Source of the DNA: Legionella sp.
GTDB taxonomy: Bacteria > Pseudomonadota > Gammaproteobacteria > Legionellales > Legionellaceae
Assembly (NCBI GenBank): GCA_003507515.1
Contig: DNVL01000105.1
Location: 1 to 5,461 of the forward strand
Direction: 5' to 3'
DNA length: 5,461 nt
In this document: in pieces, positions 1 through 5,461 of the stretch
How the letters are laid out: every line of letters begins with the position of its first letter
How positions within the stretch are numbered: the stretch's first letter is position 1
Position numbers and translations under genes: made by a program
Notes under the pieces: model-generated
Seen by the model: only the letters and a program-made list of their open reading frames with translations
The model's database searches: none
What the model was told of the DNA's origin: nothing

Positions 1-50
1 ATGGGGTGTGTATGGAGTTTAAGTGACTATATCATCAACGGTGAAGCGAG

Positions 51-731
51 TCATCCGTGTTTAATATATCGTGTTGGATCAACAATCTCTGCATCTTGAA
101 ATCCTTTTTTTCTCAAATAACAACTATCACATTGACCACACGCCAAGCCGTCATCCGTCGCTTTGTAACATGACACCGTTTGGGCATAATCGACCCCCAG
201 AGAATGACCTAATTGAGCGGTCTGGGCTTTGCTTAAATGGATCAAAGGTGTTTCGATTCGAATCTCATGCCCCTCAACCCCTTGCTTGGTGGCAATGTTC
301 GCCATGGCTTGAAAGGCGTGAATGTATTCAGGCCGGCAGTCAGGATAGCCTGAATAATCAACAGCACTGACCCCCATAAATATCGCCTCCGCGTTTAGTA
401 TTTCAGCCCAGCCAAGCGCAATAGACAGCATGATGGTGTTTCGTGCAGGCACATAGGTTAAGGGAATCTGTTGGGCGCCTGTGTGGTTTGGAATGTTGAT
501 GGTTTGATCCGTCAATGCCGAACCGCCTAAATGACCTATCGACAAGGGGATGATCTCGTGTTGGATGACCTGATAGTGACGGGCTATTTTCTTTGCCGCA
601 TCCAATTCCGCATGGTGTTTTTGTCCATAATCGAAACTGAGTGCGTAGCACGCGTATCCTTTTGATGCGGCATAGGCCAGACAGGTGGTAGAATCGAGCC
701 CGCCGGAGAAGAGTACAACCGCTTTTTTCAT
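51..731 (-). CDS. queC: 7-cyano-7-deazaguanine (preQ0) synthase QueC
   Basis: The 226-residue product is a complete QueC, the cytosolic ATP-dependent enzyme that converts 7-carboxy-7-deazaguanine and ammonia to preQ0 in the pathway to queuosine, a modified tRNA nucleoside. Seen directly: the ATP-pyrophosphatase loop SGGLDS at residues 9-14, the FDYGQKH block at 33-39, YVPARNT at 93-99, [10 protein letters not shown] at 127-136, and the four zinc-ligand cysteines C188, C198, C201 and C204 (the CGQCDSC cluster plus an upstream SCY). The length matches the family's usual 220-235 residues. The frame stays open for 25 codons upstream, but I start at [11 protein letters not shown] because QueC proteins begin there and an AAGGGG ribosome-binding site (739-744) lies 7 bases before that ATG. 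No other queuosine gene is visible beside it; the 50 bases past its stop hold no recognisable gene start. No defect is apparent and the identification is firm. Confidence 0.97.
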   Translation of the reverse strand: MKKAVVLFSGGLDSTTCLAYAASKGYACYALSFDYGQKHHAELDAAKKIARHYQVIQHEIIPLSIGHLGGSALTDQTINIPNHTGAQQIPLTYVPARNTIMLSIALGWAEILNAEAIFMGVSAVDYSGYPDCRPEYIHAFQAMANIATKQGVEGHEIRIETPLIHLSKAQTAQLGHSLGVDYAQTVSCYKATDDGLACGQCDSCYLRKKGFQDAEIVDPTRYIKHG

Positions 732-738
732 GAAAAGG

Positions 739-744
739 CCCCTT
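739..744 (-). promoter_or_regulatory. Ribosome-binding site that fixes the queC start
   Basis: Read on the minus strand this is AAGGGG, 7 bases before the ATG at 731. The alternative in-frame ATG at 806 lies inside a predicted hairpin and has no comparable purine-rich site, so this element decides the shorter start. Confidence 0.6.
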
Positions 745-779
745 ATTTTCATTTTGAAAAAAGCCAGAATACTCTTTTC

Positions 780-812
780 GAAATAAAAATGCCACATGCA
801 CTTCAATGTGGC
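780..812 (-). terminator. Hairpin plus U-rich tail in the queC leader (terminator or attenuator)
   Basis: GCCACAT (791-797) and ATGTGGC (806-812) form a perfect 7-bp stem with an 8-base loop. Read on the minus strand the stem is followed at once by ATTTTTATTT, the form of an intrinsic terminator. On the plus strand no T-run follows, so the element points toward queC, about 60 bases before its start codon. It could end an upstream minus-strand transcript or attenuate queC. The T-run is interrupted by an A and the stem is short, so strength is uncertain. Confidence 0.5.
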
Positions 813-866
813 GTCCAGTCAAATGCTCTTGCACTTTGTTTTTGATTTCTTATTGGGAGGAACCGG

Positions 867-908
867 AAGCGATGCGTTTATGTGATAATTTCAAATCATA
901 AATCGCTT
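867..908. repeat. Long imperfect inverted repeat in the intergenic region
   Basis: An outer arm AAGCGAT (867-873) pairs with ATCGCTT (902-908), and an inner arm TTATGTGAT (878-886) pairs with ATCATAA (895-901) with two unpaired bases. The loop is AATTTCAA, and four extra bases (874-877) bulge on the left side only. The result is a roughly 14-bp interrupted stem in 42 bases. It may be an RNA fold or an operator; no protein or RNA family was recognised. Confidence 0.45.
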
Positions 909-915
909 TCAGGAT

Positions 916-940
916 AAGGCCGGGCGATTCCAGCCGCCTT
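916..940. repeat. Small GC-rich inverted repeat
   Basis: AAGGC (916-920) pairs with GCCTT (936-940), and GGC (923-925) with GCC (933-935), leaving a two-base bulge and a seven-base loop. It starts 7 bases after the 867-908 repeat. The T-run at 960-964 is too far away to make it a terminator in the plus direction. Confidence 0.35.
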
Positions 941-961
941 GATGAGGCCATTGGTTGGGTT

Positions 962-990
962 TTTAAATTCCATATCGTAAATTTTATAGT
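962..990 (+). promoter_or_regulatory. Possible sigma70 promoter of the 1074-aa gene
   Basis: A -10-like TATAGT (985-990, five of six consensus bases) follows a poor -35-like TTTAAA (962-967, four of six) at 17 bases. The predicted start would give a leader of about 30-35 bases before the ATG at 1030. The region is A/T-rich, so a chance match is quite possible. Confidence 0.3.
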
Positions 991-1019
991 CTACACTTCA
1001 GTGGAGGATTATTCTTTTT

Positions 1020-1025
1020 GGAGAG
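1020..1025 (+). promoter_or_regulatory. Ribosome-binding site favouring the ATG at 1030
   Basis: GGAGAG lies 4 bases before ATG 1030. A competing GGAGG (1003-1007) lies 10 bases before an in-frame TTG at 1018 that would add four residues (MERK). I prefer ATG 1030 for its better start codon; the spacing of both sites is slightly off ideal, so the TTG remains possible. Confidence 0.5.
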
Positions 1026-1029
1026 AAAA

Positions 1030-4000
1030 ATGGTAGACAGCGACGATGAAAGAAAACCTGGTGAGGGCTATTTTGAACAAGTACCATCTGCGCCCCCGCT
1101 CCCAGAGCATTACTATTCTGTCAATGGTTCTGTAATTAATCTGTGCGATGACCCCTCATTTGACCTCATACTGGATGCTCTCAATAAGACAGGGGGTTCA
1201 GTGGACTATGCGCTCATTAGCAAATTTCCAATACTATGGGGAATGCACTCACTGCGCACCAAGAAGGACCGCGATATTGACTCGCAAGAGAAACTTCGAT
1301 CTCTGCTTCAAAAACTGTTTCAGTTGATTCAAACAGCGGGGCAATTGGAAATAACGGACACAAAAAATCCCATGCAGCATCTACGCCATCAGCTGGTGCG
1401 TTTTACTATGCCTGATAGGCATGAGTCTTTAGCACATAATGTATTATCGGAAGCTTTGTTATCAACTCAATTGCTGCCTGATTGCCTTGGCGCCATTCGC
1501 ACCTTAGATCTAGAAGATCAATCACTCCTGTTTGAGGCATGCCGCTCCACTGTGACCACTGTGAGTATAGAAAAGGCACTCCAGGATTGTCATGTTGCAG
1601 ATGCTTCGTGTGATTATTATCTGATTGAATTGGCGCATGAGATAATATCCAGGTCCAATAAGAAGGATTCGTTGTCTGTGGATTTGCTGGTGCTTTATAA
1701 TGAGTTGACACGGTGTATTGCCGATCTAAAAAAACCAGAGAATGCTGCAAATAGAAGCCTCATTCATACCTCGCGGATTCAAGCACTTCTGACGACCCAA
1801 GAGAGCTGCAAAAATTCAACTTCCATTCAGTTCCTTCTGAAGCGCTTACAGCAATCCATGTTTGTTGATAAATTTTCCACCGTCATCGCGTCTGAGGCTG
1901 CTGCGGACGAGGAAAAACGAAAAGAGAATCGTCTAAGGTGGGCTGAGCTGCAGAAGGCAGTATTGGAATTGAATCCAGATTTCTGGAATCAGTGGTTCAA
2001 ACCTAATGGCTTGAAAGAAGATCAATGGGGTTTGCCCCTGGATGAACAAGCATCTGTTATTATTAATAACCCGAAGAGCCTATTAACCGAGACTTATATT
2101 CAGTTCCATCGGTTCTCGCCATCTATTATTACCCGGCTGTGGGCTGTGATGAAAACATGGTCTGCTCGTGATCAAGAGACGATTATGAAACAGTGTGAAA
2201 AAGAATTATCCAAGGATTTTTTTTCTGATTTAGAACGCATTCTAGCACAAGAAAAATACGTCACGGATGAAAGTTTAATGGACTACTTTGAACTATCGAA
2301 CGAAGAACTATCGAACGAAAGCATGCCAAAAGGGGAGCCTAAACAGGAAAAATTGCAGCAGCTTATATGTGGTGTGGATAACCCTCTGGTGTTAGCTGCT
2401 CAAAATAACCCAGAGCAGATTCCTGACCTGCTTCAAAAACTCGCGCAAGAGACACGAGAGGAGCAACTGGCATGCTTAAAGGACTTTGCCAACCAGTACC
2501 CCAGCATTGTTGCAAAGACGCCGGGTTTTAGAGAGTCACCCTATTTTCGAAAGCTGGTCGATCGCTTTGCAAAATTGAAAAATGAGCATGCGATACAGAA
2601 GCTGGACTCCATTCAGTCCTATAAGAAGCGCCGTGATTCGTCCCAAGGCACTCTCTCACTTCCCAGCAAAATAGTCACAATGAATCAGCAAATAGAATGG
2701 TTTTTAGACCGAGGGGTAGACTGGTATAAACACCCAATTTCGTGGTACTTGGAGTATTATACACAGGATGAGCTGGTTAATATCATTGAACTGATTAGAA
2801 CATATCCGCCAAAGAGTATCTACAACATTCTTGAGAAGAATGCGAACATTTTTTCTTTGTTCTTGAGACAAACTAAATCAGGGGAAGCGCTGCTGTCCGT
2901 CATGAAGGAGTTGAAGCCTGCCGATAAGATTCGGTTGCATACCGTCATTTTTAATGAGTTATTTTCATTGTCCTATGACTGGATGCCGTTTTGTATGTAC
3001 ACTGATGATAATCAGCCCCAGAGGTATAATGAGTCCCGGGGTCACAAATTCCTTCGCCTTAATGAGGTATTCATGATCACATTGAATGAAATCCGTCTTC
3101 TTCCTTCTGCAGAGCGGTATAGCGTACTGCTCCATATGTATAGGATGCTGCCGAGACAGGGTTCTAAGGCAATCTATGTGTTATGTGAAATAAAAGGGTT
3201 GGATTATGAACATCAGTCTATTTTTTTAAAAGAAATGGAACAAGGTGGGGTGGCGAATGAGATGTCGACTGACCCCATAGCAAGGCGCGATTTTCATCTC
3301 ATCGAATTGGCTGCAAAGGTGCATGAATATCACCTGGGTGTGAACACGACCCAAAATTCTAGTGAAAAAAAGCGTTATCAAGCTGCGGAAACAGGCGCAC
3401 GGGAGTTGCATCAAATGTTGCTCAAGCTATCCTCCTATGAAAACAATAGGCCTGAAAACATTCAAAAGACGCAAGCAGAATGGCTGGAGGCTGTCGCTCG
3501 CGCCAAGTTGACATTTCAAAAGATTGACAACAAGGGCAATCTAAACATAAAGGGCTTGCTCAACCGATTATGGTACAGCATGAAGCGTGTCACCGGCTTC
3601 GTATTGACGCCCCATGCATTGTTGGACAACCTGTCTGCACAAGCCCCTTCGCTTAACATGAATACTGATGACGCAAAGATTAAACGTGAAACGGCGTCTT
3701 CATCTTCATTAAATTCGTCCGGCTTTATGCCGTTGGTGGCCGTAATGAGGGATTCTACAGCGAGTCTTGAGGTAGTATCTCAGCAGGTGTTTGCTGTCAA
3801 TCGACTCGGCACAGTAGACGCGCGTAGCAATGTGCTTTCTCACTATGTTAGTAACAATAGAGATGTGAGTTTTTTAATAAAGCTTGATTTAAAGAACGCA
3901 TTGCCACTCGTTAAAGAGCATTTTTACGTGCTTGAATTGGAACGGATTTTACACTTGTCCAACAATTGGGATCCAAAATACAAAGCACTTCATGCACAAT

Positions 4001-4254
4001 TATTGAAGCATCTACTGGACCATGAAAAGAAAGAGCAACCCACGCAAAAAGAGCAAGAAGCATTAAGACTTCTATGGGAGCGGGCCATTAAGCAATCGAA
4101 GATTGGGCCCAATCGGAGCTGGTCTTCCCGTTTTTGGGGCGCCGATGGCAAGGGATCTCCGAAGGATTTGTATAAAAGAACATTGGTGCAAATGAAGGAG
4201 CATTGCTGTGATATCCCTCAATGTAAGCTGCCTCACACTCCTTCTAAATCTTAA
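1030..4254 (+). CDS. Large alpha-helical protein of unknown function (1074 aa)
   Basis: I do not recognise this protein. It has no signal peptide or clear membrane segment, so it should be soluble. In order: an acidic N-terminus with PSAPPLP at residues 19-25; a long, mostly helical, charged and Leu-rich body (about 35-800); a charged likely coiled-coil helix near 288-313; an exact duplication ELSNE/ELSNE at 421-430; a basic KKRR patch at 532-535; a Ser-rich linker near 889-897; a second helical part (about 945-1020); and a basic tail with C1059, C1060 and C1065. A 13-residue helix signature recurs at about 159, 377, 474, 577, 628, 691 and 724, suggesting a solenoid. No catalytic motif is visible (no P-loop, no kinase, protease or AMPylation signature). 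It stands alone with flanking genes of housekeeping type. A few rows counted by hand gave about 40-47% G+C against about 50% in queC and glyA. A secreted host-interaction protein is one possibility, but the last 30 residues lack the Glu-rich block typical of many Dot/Icm substrates. The reading frame is certainly coding; the function is unknown. Confidence 0.9.
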   Translation: MVDSDDERKPGEGYFEQVPSAPPLPEHYYSVNGSVINLCDDPSFDLILDALNKTGGSVDYALISKFPILWGMHSLRTKKDRDIDSQEKLRSLLQKLFQLIQTAGQLEITDTKNPMQHLRHQLVRFTMPDRHESLAHNVLSEALLSTQLLPDCLGAIRTLDLEDQSLLFEACRSTVTTVSIEKALQDCHVADASCDYYLIELAHEIISRSNKKDSLSVDLLVLYNELTRCIADLKKPENAANRSLIHTSRIQALLTTQESCKNSTSIQFLLKRLQQSMFVDKFSTVIASEAAADEEKRKENRLRWAELQKAVLELNPDFWNQWFKPNGLKEDQWGLPLDEQASVIINNPKSLLTETYIQFHRFSPSIITRLWAVMKTWSARDQETIMKQCEKELSKDFFSDLERILAQEKYVTDESLMDYFELSNEELSNESMPKGEPKQEKLQQLICGVDNPLVLAAQNNPEQIPDLLQKLAQETREEQLACLKDFANQYPSIVAKTPGFRESPYFRKLVDRFAKLKNEHAIQKLDSIQSYKKRRDSSQGTLSLPSKIVTMNQQIEWFLDRGVDWYKHPISWYLEYYTQDELVNIIELIRTYPPKSIYNILEKNANIFSLFLRQTKSGEALLSVMKELKPADKIRLHTVIFNELFSLSYDWMPFCMYTDDNQPQRYNESRGHKFLRLNEVFMITLNEIRLLPSAERYSVLLHMYRMLPRQGSKAIYVLCEIKGLDYEHQSIFLKEMEQGGVANEMSTDPIARRDFHLIELAAKVHEYHLGVNTTQNSSEKKRYQAAETGARELHQMLLKLSSYENNRPENIQKTQAEWLEAVARAKLTFQKIDNKGNLNIKGLLNRLWYSMKRVTGFVLTPHALLDNLSAQAPSLNMNTDDAKIKRETASSSSLNSSGFMPLVAVMRDSTASLEVVSQQVFAVNRLGTVDARSNVLSHYVSNNRDVSFLIKLDLKNALPLVKEHFYVLELERILHLSNNWDPKYKALHAQLLKHLLDHEKKEQPTQKEQEALRLLWERAIKQSKIGPNRSWSSRFWGADGKGSPKDLYKRTLVQMKEHCCDIPQCKLPHTPSKS
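2290..2319 (+). repeat. Exact 2 x 15-bp tandem repeat inside the 1074-aa gene
   Basis: The unit GAACTATCGAACGAA occurs at 2290-2304 and again at 2305-2319 without a mismatch. It is in frame and encodes ELSNE twice (residues 421-430). The perfect identity points to recent slippage duplication in what is probably a flexible linker. Confidence 0.95.
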
Positions 4255-4273
4255 CAGCTCTTGACCCGAGCTG
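4255..4273 (+). other. Small hairpin right after the 1074-aa gene
   Basis: CAGCTC (4255-4260) and GAGCTG (4268-4273) make a perfect 6-bp stem with a 7-base loop, starting at the base after the TAA. No T-run follows, so it is not a typical intrinsic terminator. It could protect the 3' end of the message or be chance. Confidence 0.35.
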
Positions 4274-4342
4274 CGATCTGGCGAAACGGTGAGTTAGGCC
4301 CATTTTTCCAACGAAGGAATTCCTGTGCACATAAAAAACCCA

Positions 4343-4370
4343 TTGACTAGATGAGATACTATGTTAGCAT
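4343..4370 (+). promoter_or_regulatory. Probable sigma70 promoter of the secreted protein-BON-glyA unit
   Basis: TTGACT (4343-4348, five of six consensus bases) is followed 16 bases later by TAGCAT (4365-4370, four of six). The position suits a leader of about 25-30 bases before the ATG at 4404. No equally good promoter is seen in the short gaps before the next two genes, which supports one transcript. Confidence 0.45.
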
Positions 4371-4403
4371 TGGCGTTTAATATTCAGTTGGGAGTATGTT
4401 GTA

Positions 4404-4796
4404 ATGAAATTAAACGCATTGGTCTTAGGGTGTATGCTAGGTTTTTCTTCTGTTCATGCTGCTAACCAGCATATCCATCCGCAGGCAAACGCGGCAGAGC
4501 CATCGGCTCAGTGGGCGGGCAGTTGTGAAATTGAAATCATTAATCGAAGCTTCTCTGATGTGCGCGTGTTTGGTATTTTTGATGATGGCGTTCCACTCGA
4601 GCCGTTTAATGTGTATAGCTTTGAATTGCCTCACTACATTTCTCTCTTTTATGATGGGTATTGTCATCGTGGGATGGAGCTAGATATTGACACGTTTAGC
4701 GGGCGGCATTTGTTTGGTGAGTACGTGCGTGCCGGTATGACCGTTGACATTCGATATGAGATGAATCAAGCGAAAGCATTGCTTCGTGCGTCTTAA
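4404..4796 (+). CDS. Small secreted (periplasmic) protein of unknown function
   Basis: The product has 130 residues and a clear Sec signal peptide: MKLN, a hydrophobic core, then SVHA with likely cleavage after A19 (V at -3, A at -1). The mature part of about 111 residues starts with a polar stretch, then from G39 alternates hydrophobic and polar residues in a way that suggests beta strands (CEIEIINRSF, VRVFGIFDDG, TVDIRYEM). It has exactly two cysteines in the mature part, C41 and C87, which could form a disulfide in the periplasm. Aromatic residues are frequent between 68 and 107. I recognise no family. A GGGAG site (4390-4394) 9 bases before the ATG supports this start. The stop is 20 bases before the BON lipoprotein gene with no terminator between, so they are probably co-transcribed and both act in the envelope. 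Confidence 0.85.
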   Translation: MKLNALVLGCMLGFSSVHAANQHIHPQANAAEPSAQWAGSCEIEIINRSFSDVRVFGIFDDGVPLEPFNVYSFELPHYISLFYDGYCHRGMELDIDTFSGRHLFGEYVRAGMTVDIRYEMNQAKALLRAS

Positions 4797-4801
4797 AAAA
4801 G

Positions 4802-4808
4802 AAAGGAG
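4802..4808 (+). promoter_or_regulatory. Ribosome-binding site of the BON lipoprotein
   Basis: AAAGGAG lies 8 bases before ATG 4817. A nearer ATG at 4813 is in another frame and ends after 27 codons, so 4817 is the true start. Confidence 0.75.
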
Positions 4809-4816
4809 AGTCATGC

Positions 4817-5125
4817 ATGATAAAAAAAATAAAAATCATGGTGTTAATGCTGGTTGCCTTCGCTTTATTGGGCTGCACGGGCTCGTCTACCAGTGAGAGC
4901 ACAGGCCAATATTTCGATAGTACCGCGGTCACGGCAAAAGTCAAAGGACGGCTCGTAGATATGCTGGGCGCTAAAGCGGCTATGAGCATTAAAGTAAAAA
5001 CCTACAAAGGCAATGTGCAGTTGAGTGGGTTTGTTAACAATGAGGCCATCAAGCGCCGTGCAGGCATTATTGCGGATGACACCATCGGTGTAAGAGATGT
5101 TCGGAATAACCTCATCGTGAAGTAA
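4817..5125 (+). CDS. BON-domain lipoprotein (OsmY-like)
   Basis: The 102-residue product begins with a lipoprotein signal: MIKKIK, a hydrophobic core, and the lipobox LLGC ending at C20, the residue that would be lipidated. The residue after the cysteine is Thr rather than Asp, which predicts sorting to the outer membrane. After a Ser/Thr-rich spacer (21-31) comes one BON domain, about residues 35-101, with the usual signs: an amphipathic first helix, YKGNVQLSGFV at 63-73, a second helix with A77 and A82, then GVRDVRNNLIV at 91-101. BON domains occur in osmotic-stress and envelope proteins such as OsmY and DolP and are thought to contact phospholipid; OsmY and DolP carry two, this protein only one. 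A role in outer-membrane maintenance is inferred from the family. Its stop codon overlaps the ribosome-binding site of glyA, so the two are likely translated in tandem. Confidence 0.9.
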   Translation: MIKKIKIMVLMLVAFALLGCTGSSTSESTGQYFDSTAVTAKVKGRLVDMLGAKAAMSIKVKTYKGNVQLSGFVNNEAIKRRAGIIADDTIGVRDVRNNLIVK

Positions 5126-5128
5126 GGA
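5124..5128 (+). promoter_or_regulatory. glyA ribosome-binding site overlapping the upstream stop codon
   Basis: AAGGA begins within the TAA of the BON lipoprotein gene and lies 6 bases before ATG 5135. An earlier ATG at 5128 ends after four codons. The overlap implies translational coupling of glyA to the lipoprotein gene. Confidence 0.7.
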
Positions 5129-5134
5129 TGACAG

Positions 5135-5461
5135 ATGTTTAACCCACAAGATACGATTAAAGGTTTTGATGACGCGCTATGGCAAGCCATGGAAGGGGAG
5201 CGCCTGCGGCAGGAAGACCACATTGAACTGATTGCGTCAGAAAATTATGCAAGCCCACGGGTGTTAGAGGCGCAAGGCTCTGTGCTCACCAACAAATATG
5301 CCGAAGGGTATCCTGGTAAACGCTATTATGGTGGTTGCGAATATGTAGATATTGCAGAATCGTTGGCCATTGAGCGTGCCAAAGCCCTGTTTTCAGCGGA
5401 TTATGCCAATGTGCAGCCGCACTCAGGTTCTCAAGCCAATGCCGCGGCCATGATGGCTTTG
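5135..5461 (+). CDS. glyA: Serine hydroxymethyltransferase GlyA, N-terminal part (cut by window end)
   Basis: The first 109 residues of serine hydroxymethyltransferase are present. This cytosolic PLP enzyme interconverts serine plus tetrahydrofolate with glycine plus 5,10-methylene-tetrahydrofolate and is the main source of one-carbon units. Seen directly: [10 protein letters not shown] at 29-38 with the substrate-contacting S35, the block [20 protein letters not shown] at 53-72 with Y55, E57, Y64 and Y65, and [11 protein letters not shown] at 92-102 with S97, G98 and S99 of the PLP-phosphate site. These numbers equal those of the E. coli enzyme, which supports the start chosen. About 310 of the usual 417 or so residues, including the PLP lysine, lie beyond the window. 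The gap to the BON lipoprotein gene is only 9 bases, so glyA has no room for its own promoter or riboswitch here. Confidence 0.97.
   Translation, partial: MFNPQDTIKGFDDALWQAMEGERLRQEDHIELIASENYASPRVLEAQGSVLTNKYAEGYPGKRYYGGCEYVDIAESLAIERAKALFSADYANVQPHSGSQANAAAMMAL

Larger units (their letters stand above)
732..1029. other. Divergent intergenic region between queC and the 1074-aa gene
   Basis: This stretch of 298 bases separates two genes transcribed away from each other, so it must hold both leaders. I see three inverted repeats (791-812, 867-908, 916-940), a weak promoter toward the right-hand gene, and A/T-rich patches next to both start codons. A 33-codon minus-strand reading frame (850-951) has no ribosome-binding site and I do not call it. 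No known riboswitch, tRNA or small-RNA family was recognised. Confidence 0.7.

Noticed and set aside
1..102. Plus-strand 33-codon frame at the left edge
   Set aside because: It has no visible ribosome-binding site within the window and overlaps the queC 3' end on the opposite strand.
71..370. Plus-strand frame of 99 codons
   Set aside because: It is antisense to conserved queC codons, with no ribosome-binding site.
403..834. Minus-strand reading frame of 143 codons overlapping queC
   Set aside because: It lies in another frame of queC, whose identity is certain, and its translation shows no domain.
813..870. preQ1 riboswitch in the queC leader, prompted by GGTTCCTCCC and a following A-rich stretch on the minus strand
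   Set aside because: The P1 stem that the preQ1-I fold needs cannot be drawn around these bases.
850..951. Minus-strand 33-codon frame (starts MASSRRLESPG) upstream of the queC leader hairpin
   Set aside because: There is no ribosome-binding site before its ATG and it lies within the inverted repeats; the terminator-like hairpin 38 bases after its stop is suggestive but not enough to call a gene.
1406..1750. Minus-strand frame of 114 codons inside the large gene
   Set aside because: It is a shadow of a continuous 1074-codon gene on the other strand, with no supporting signals.
4376..4384. TTTAATATT, similar to a PmrA half-site of Legionella and Coxiella
   Set aside because: Only one half-site is present; the known operator is a tandem pair, and the sequence is A/T-rich enough to occur by chance.
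4419..4433. LVLGC in the secreted protein as a lipobox
   Set aside because: The cysteine is residue 10, leaving too short a hydrophobic core; the VHA cleavage site after residue 19 is far better.
5126..5134. A glycine riboswitch for glyA
   Set aside because: The 9-base gap and the upstream coding sequence leave no room for one.
4437..5223. Several overlapping frames on both strands across the small genes
   Set aside because: They conflict with the signal peptide, lipobox, BON and GlyA signatures on the plus strand and have no features of their own.

Overview
The window looks like a stretch of gammaproteobacterial chromosome with moderate G+C. The partial GlyA at the right end keeps the Escherichia coli enzyme's residue numbering and most of its conserved N-terminal blocks, the left end carries a full queuosine-pathway queC, and ribosome-binding sites are of the AGGAG type. 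A very long, mostly helical, domain-less protein with eukaryote-like short motifs would fit a host-associated lineage such as Legionellales/Coxiellaceae, but that placement is an inference and nothing here proves it.

Layout: (1) 51-731, minus strand: queC, 7-cyano-7-deazaguanine (preQ0) synthase, complete. (2) 732-1029: a divergent intergenic region of about 300 bases with three hairpin-forming elements. One of them, in the queC leader, has the form of an intrinsic terminator or attenuator reading toward queC. A weak sigma70-like promoter reads the other way. (3) 1030-4254, plus strand: one uninterrupted gene of 1074 codons. I cannot assign it to any family. It has an acidic N-terminus with a PSAPPLP motif, a long alpha-helical body with a degenerate helix signature, a KKRR patch, a Ser-rich linker and a Cys-containing basic tail. 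(4) 4255-4403: a short gap with a small hairpin and a fair promoter. (5) 4404-5461, plus strand: a tightly packed unit of a small secreted protein (130 aa), a BON-domain lipoprotein (102 aa) and the start of glyA (serine hydroxymethyltransferase), which runs off the window edge.

How they fit: queC (tRNA modification) and glyA (serine/glycine and one-carbon metabolism) are housekeeping genes. The two small genes before glyA encode envelope proteins that probably share its transcript. The 1074-aa gene is the accessory-looking element: it stands alone between the queC leader and the glyA unit, and sampled rows of it are somewhat lower in G+C than its neighbours. It is the best candidate here for something undescribed. 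No CRISPR array, insertion sequence, tRNA or rRNA was seen.
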